NCBI GenBank assembly: GCA_050633365.1
Contig: JBOEGJ010000011.1
Span: 182,749 to 246,748, forward strand
Reading direction: 5' to 3'
Length of the DNA: 64,000 nt
Source of the DNA: Pseudomaricurvus sp050633365
GTDB taxonomy: Bacteria; Pseudomonadota; Gammaproteobacteria; Pseudomonadales; Cellvibrionaceae
The position numbers and the translations under genes were made by a program. Shown in pieces: positions 61,041-64,000 of the stretch. How positions within the stretch are numbered: position 1 is the stretch's first letter; each line of letters starts with the position of its first letter. The notes under the pieces are model-generated. The model was not told the origin of the DNA. It saw only the letters and a program-made list of their open reading frames with translations, and did not search any database.

Positions 61041-64000
61041 TTAGTCGGTCAGTTCTTTCTCTGCAGTGGCTTTTCGTTCGGAGTTTTTGTCTTTTGCTTC
61101 GTCGTCTCCACCCGATGCGGTTGCCGCAGTAGGAATAAACTCGCCGGCGATGAGGCGACCCTCTGGGTTATAAACCGCATCTACGCCAACAGAATAGGAA
61201 CTCACATCGGTGAAGATAGCTGGATCCACTTGAGTAAACTCAACCACGCTATTTTGGACCGCACTCTTCAAGCCTTGAGAAGCAACCGCACCGGACAGCG
61301 ATTCGATTCGATCACCGGTCGCCGTTATAGTGGGAATGCTCGAGACAAACTCGGGATTGACGTAGCTTAACGAAACGATGTCTAGCGTGTTGGACACATC
61401 CATCCGCAGAGGGTTAAGTTGCTCACCAATACTTGTCCAACGCTCAGCAGTGGTCCCCAAGGATACTTCACTAGCAGTTAAGTGCGTGATGCCTCGAGTC
61501 TCTGCAGTTAGGCTTCCAAAATTTTGCGAATTTAGAGAGATGCTGCCATTGGCTCCGGCATTAATCTGTGAAATGACCAGATCATTGACATCAGTTACCG
61601 CCACAGCGATGGAGGTGTTATTGACTGCTGTCACCCCGAGCGTATTGATATCACTTTCTAACGAAACATCCGATTGAGTTTCGATATCCAAACGATTGGC
61701 AGTAACCTGTCCGCTAAAGCCTGTGCCACCGACAAATGAGCTCGTAAATGCGATATCGCCCGTGTTTTGATATCCCAGCGTTAGCCCATTTGAAAAACCG
61801 ATACTTGAATTCGTAAAGACAGCCGCCAAGCCTGACTCAACAGTTACCTTTTCGGCAGTACTGTATAAGTTCTCAAACTGAGTAAATTGTATGGATCCTA
61901 ACTGATTGAGTCCGCTGATTGGATTGTCAATTACCCAGGTTTGACTAGACAAGCTTGTAGTCAAAGAATCCGTACCATTACCACCGTCGAAGATATTCGC
62001 CGTGGATAATTCACTGTTAAGGAACACACTATCGCTCCCAGCGTGCAGATAAACTCCAACGACAGAGCCACCATCCAGATTAACCGTATCGTCACCGCCG
62101 TTGCCTAAGATCTCTAAGAAGCTCCCGCTGGTCACGTTGAAAACGTCGTTAGCACTCCCGCCAGAAAAACGCTCGATACCACTGAATACAATATCTCCGA
62201 CCTGGCCATCGCTATCGGTCAACGTCCATTCCGCGTCCAGATTCGCACCAACAAAGTGATCTTCTGCAGTTCCACCTATCACCTCAGAGACGCCCTGAAA
62301 GTCAATATCGGCTAAAGATAGTGACGTCGCTGACGTCAAGTTGTAGTCAGTATTAATCGATGGCCCATTGAGCTTGCCCGCGTTTGAAATACTATCGACG
62401 TTGGTAAACTGGACAGCAATAGCATTGATATCAGTATTAACAACTCGATCAACCAATGCCCCCGCTGATGTAATGAAACCCCATGTACGGCCAGAATCAC
62501 TGACAATACTGTTTGAGCCGCCGGCTAAATCGACTTCATCAATACCGCTGAACTTAATACCAGATATCAGCAAGGATTCATCAGAACCAACGGTAACTTG
62601 ATCATCCAAGGCCGACGCCAAAATTGAGCTAAACACCGATACGCCGGAAGCCTGTGTCACTTCCTCAATACCGTCGAAAACAATATCGCTGTATTGCGAT
62701 GTAACCCGCCCCAACTGTGTTCCTAAATTCCAACGCTCCTCATCAAGAGATTCGAGACTGTCATTCCCTCCGACCGCATCAACACTAGCAACTTCCGAAA
62801 ATTCAATCCCATTCGCTTGAACTTGGTGCTGAGCAACAGCGGCTACCAAGAATGAGTCATTGCCGAGAGAGCCTGTAATGGAACTAACCCCACTCGTTGT
62901 ATTGGCAACTTCGACATCACCAAAGCTTATCCCTCTCGCCTGCACAGCATAGTCGTTGCCATCGAGCTCCCAGTCTTGTGAAACATCACTATCGATCACA
63001 TCTTTCTGAACGCCGTCGCCTCCATCAACGCTGTCGACATTAACAAAGGAGATTCCATCCGCCATCACCTCGTTGTCGACAGAGCTAATTTCAAACACGT
63101 CGACCGCATCGTTTCTCCCCTGAATGTTTGCATTCAGTGCATCCGCGATTTCAATATTTGAATAAGTCACACCTGATTGTGTGAGCGAGTTGTCGTTACC
63201 GTTGAGATTCCAAGTGTGATCATCGCCTGCGGTGAGTGTATCGTCGCCGCCAAGACCATCCACCACATCGATATTGCTGAACACCAAACCGTCTTGTTCG
63301 ATTTTGTTGGGGTCGGCGTGAACAATAAACGTATCGTCAGCGGCGGTACCTAAAACGCTGCTGCCCGCTGCGCCGTTGGCTTGCTCAAGACCCGTGTAGC
63401 TAATGCCGTCCTGTTCGATTTGACTGAGGCCAGAGGTCAGTTGCCAGGCTTCGACCTCGGTGCTGACGATCACATCGCTGCTACCCGCGCCTGCCGCTAC
63501 GCTGGTGATGTTATTGAAAGCCACATCGTTGGCTTCGATGCTGTTGGCGCCTTGGCCTGTCACATCATAAGTATCGCTACTGCTCGAGCCAGCAATCGTA
63601 CTGAAGCCCATCGTAGTGTTGGCCTGTTCAACATCGGCGAAGACAATACCTTTGGCCTCCACTGAACCACTGTCACCGTTCAAACTCCAGTTTTGCGACA
63701 CGTCGCTACTAACAACGTCAATGGCGATTCCACTCCCACCGTCGACGCTATCAACACTATGGAAATAAATATCGTTAGCGGTGATTTCACCCGTTGCGAC
63801 GCTCACTTCGAACCTATCTACCGCATCATCTATTCCTTGAACGTTGGAGTTCAAAGAAGTTGCGATTTCTATATTTGTATAAGTGACACCAGATTGCGTG
63901 AGTGAGTTGTCGTTGCCGTTGAGATTCCAAGTGTGATCGGCGCCGGCGGTTAAGGTGTCGTCGCCACCAAGGCCATCCACCACGTCGATGTTGCTAAACA
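61041..64000 (-). CDS. C-terminal part of a very large repetitive surface protein (adhesin-like; runs off right edge)
   Basis: At least 986 residues are visible; the N-terminus lies beyond base 64000. The sequence is built of roughly 80-residue modules with a tryptophan core (W.L.G....), a turn GI.F..VE.A and an acidic segment (GGDDTL, DDAVDVFEV). These are grouped in near-identical superunits of 239 residues. After about 12 such segments comes a beta-helix-like part (about 690-900 of the visible portion) with repeated short strands, then a charged tail (DDEAKDKNSERKATAEKE). It resembles filamentous-haemagglutinin-type or other exported beta-solenoid proteins. The secretion route is not visible. 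The neighbouring VpsT-like regulator suggests a biofilm adhesin. Confidence 0.85.
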   Translation of the reverse strand, partial: FSNIDVVDGLGGDDTLTAGADHTWNLNGNDNSLTQSGVTYTNIEIATSLNSNVQGIDDAVDRFEVSVATGEITANDIYFHSVDSVDGGSGIAIDVVSSDVSQNWSLNGDSGSVEAKGIVFADVEQANTTMGFSTIAGSSSSDTYDVTGQGANSIEANDVAFNNITSVAAGAGSSDVIVSTEVEAWQLTSGLSQIEQDGISYTGLEQANGAAGSSVLGTAADDTFIVHADPNKIEQDGLVFSNIDVVDGLGGDDTLTAGDDHTWNLNGNDNSLTQSGVTYSNIEIADALNANIQGRNDAVDVFEISSVDNEVMADGISFVNVDSVDGGDGVQKDVIDSDVSQDWELDGNDYAVQARGISFGDVEVANTTSGVSSITGSLGNDSFLVAAVAQHQVQANGIEFSEVASVDAVGGNDSLESLDEERWNLGTQLGRVTSQYSDIVFDGIEEVTQASGVSVFSSILASALDDQVTVGSDESLLISGIKFSGIDEVDLAGGSNSIVSDSGRTWGFITSAGALVDRVVNTDINAIAVQFTNVDSISNAGKLNGPSINTDYNLTSATSLSLADIDFQGVSEVIGGTAEDHFVGANLDAEWTLTDSDGQVGDIVFSGIERFSGGSANDVFNVTSGSFLEILGNGGDDTVNLDGGSVVGVYLHAGSDSVFLNSELSTANIFDGGNGTDSLTTSLSSQTWVIDNPISGLNQLGSIQFTQFENLYSTAEKVTVESGLAAVFTNSSIGFSNGLTLGYQNTGDIAFTSSFVGGTGFSGQVTANRLDIETQSDVSLESDINTLGVTAVNNTSIAVAVTDVNDLVISQINAGANGSISLNSQNFGSLTAETRGITHLTASEVSLGTTAERWTSIGEQLNPLRMDVSNTLDIVSLSYVNPEFVSSIPTITATGDRIESLSGAVASQGLKSAVQNSVVEFTQVDPAIFTDVSSYSVGVDAVYNPEGRLIAGEFIPTAATASGGDDEAKDKNSERKATAEKELTD
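63181..64000 (-). repeat. Near-identical 717-bp superrepeat in the adhesin gene
   Basis: The block at 63181-63283 recurs at 63898-64000 with few differences, a period of 717 bp or 239 codons. The intervening modules also align in protein (for example SDVSQNWSLNGD and SDVSQDWELDGN). The array continues past the window edge. Confidence 0.88.

Noticed and set aside
61041..64000. RTX calcium-binding toxin
   Set aside because: GGDDTL-like pieces occur, but the nonapeptide GGxGxDxUx array is absent; the repeats are long Trp-core modules.

Overview
The window reads as the chromosome of a free-living, motile, probably marine gammaproteobacterium of the Pseudomonadales/Cellvibrionales/Oceanospirillales group. 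The main reason is a BarA/GacS hybrid kinase divergent from cysM-rlmD-relA-mazG, a layout typical of Pseudomonas and its relatives. Supporting signs are an AlgP-like lysine/alanine-rich histone-H1-like protein, TtcA, two chemoreceptors, an HsbR/HsbA-type partner-switching pair and a hemH, ybgA-phrB block. I saw no rRNA, tRNA, IS element, CRISPR array or prophage. Genes are tightly packed except for a gene-free stretch of about 1 kb before the H1-like gene. Two undetermined bases (19901-19902) mark an assembly uncertainty.

Layout. 1-9.3 kb: a cut-off left-edge gene, ttcA, a PilZ protein, an Aer-like redox receptor, bioA, then a minus-strand unit of a short chemoreceptor, a STAS anti-sigma antagonist and a REC-phosphatase-kinase regulator. 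9.5-19.7 kb (minus strand): trpS, a DUF3524/GTDC1-type glycosyltransferase coupled to a two-cNMP-domain protein with a dead rhodanese domain, an M18 aminopeptidase, a beta-hydroxyacid dehydrogenase, uppP, tsaB, the H1-like gene and adk. 20-27 kb: three small plus-strand genes of unknown function, then mazG, relA, rlmD and cysM. 27-40 kb: the BarA/GacS kinase, an Atm1-like ABC exporter, an Old Yellow Enzyme-like oxidoreductase, a globin, a TauE/SafE permease overlapping a histone-deacetylase-family gene, a second ABC exporter and a phospholipase D-like lipoprotein. 40-52.4 kb: YdcH, a crotonase, a LysE exporter, a DUF1223 protein, hemH, ybgA, phrB, and a TetR-RND efflux locus. 52.5-56.1 kb: a VWA lipoprotein, an ECF sigma factor and a likely anti-sigma factor. 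56.3-60.3 kb: an SBF transporter and an Lrp regulator, divergent from a two-gene operon. 60.3-64 kb: a CsgD/VpsT-like regulator and the C-terminal part of a very large repetitive surface protein that runs off the right edge.

How the genes work together. Several loci fit a motile/sessile switch: the GacS-type kinase, the HsbR/HsbA-like pair, the PilZ protein, the VpsT-like regulator and the adhesin. Others are housekeeping tRNA/rRNA modification (ttcA, tsaB, rlmD, possibly the queuosine mannosyltransferase-like gene) and stringent-response nucleotide metabolism (relA, mazG).

The most promising undescribed system is at 57965-60267. A PrnB/DUF1864 protein whose C-terminus carries the heme-ligand signature of indoleamine 2,3-dioxygenase is translationally coupled (ATGA) to a kynureninase-like PLP enzyme. 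An Lrp regulator is divergent from the pair, followed by an SBF transporter. This suggests a non-canonical route that opens or cleaves tryptophan or a related indole compound, different from the TDO/KynB/KynU pathway.
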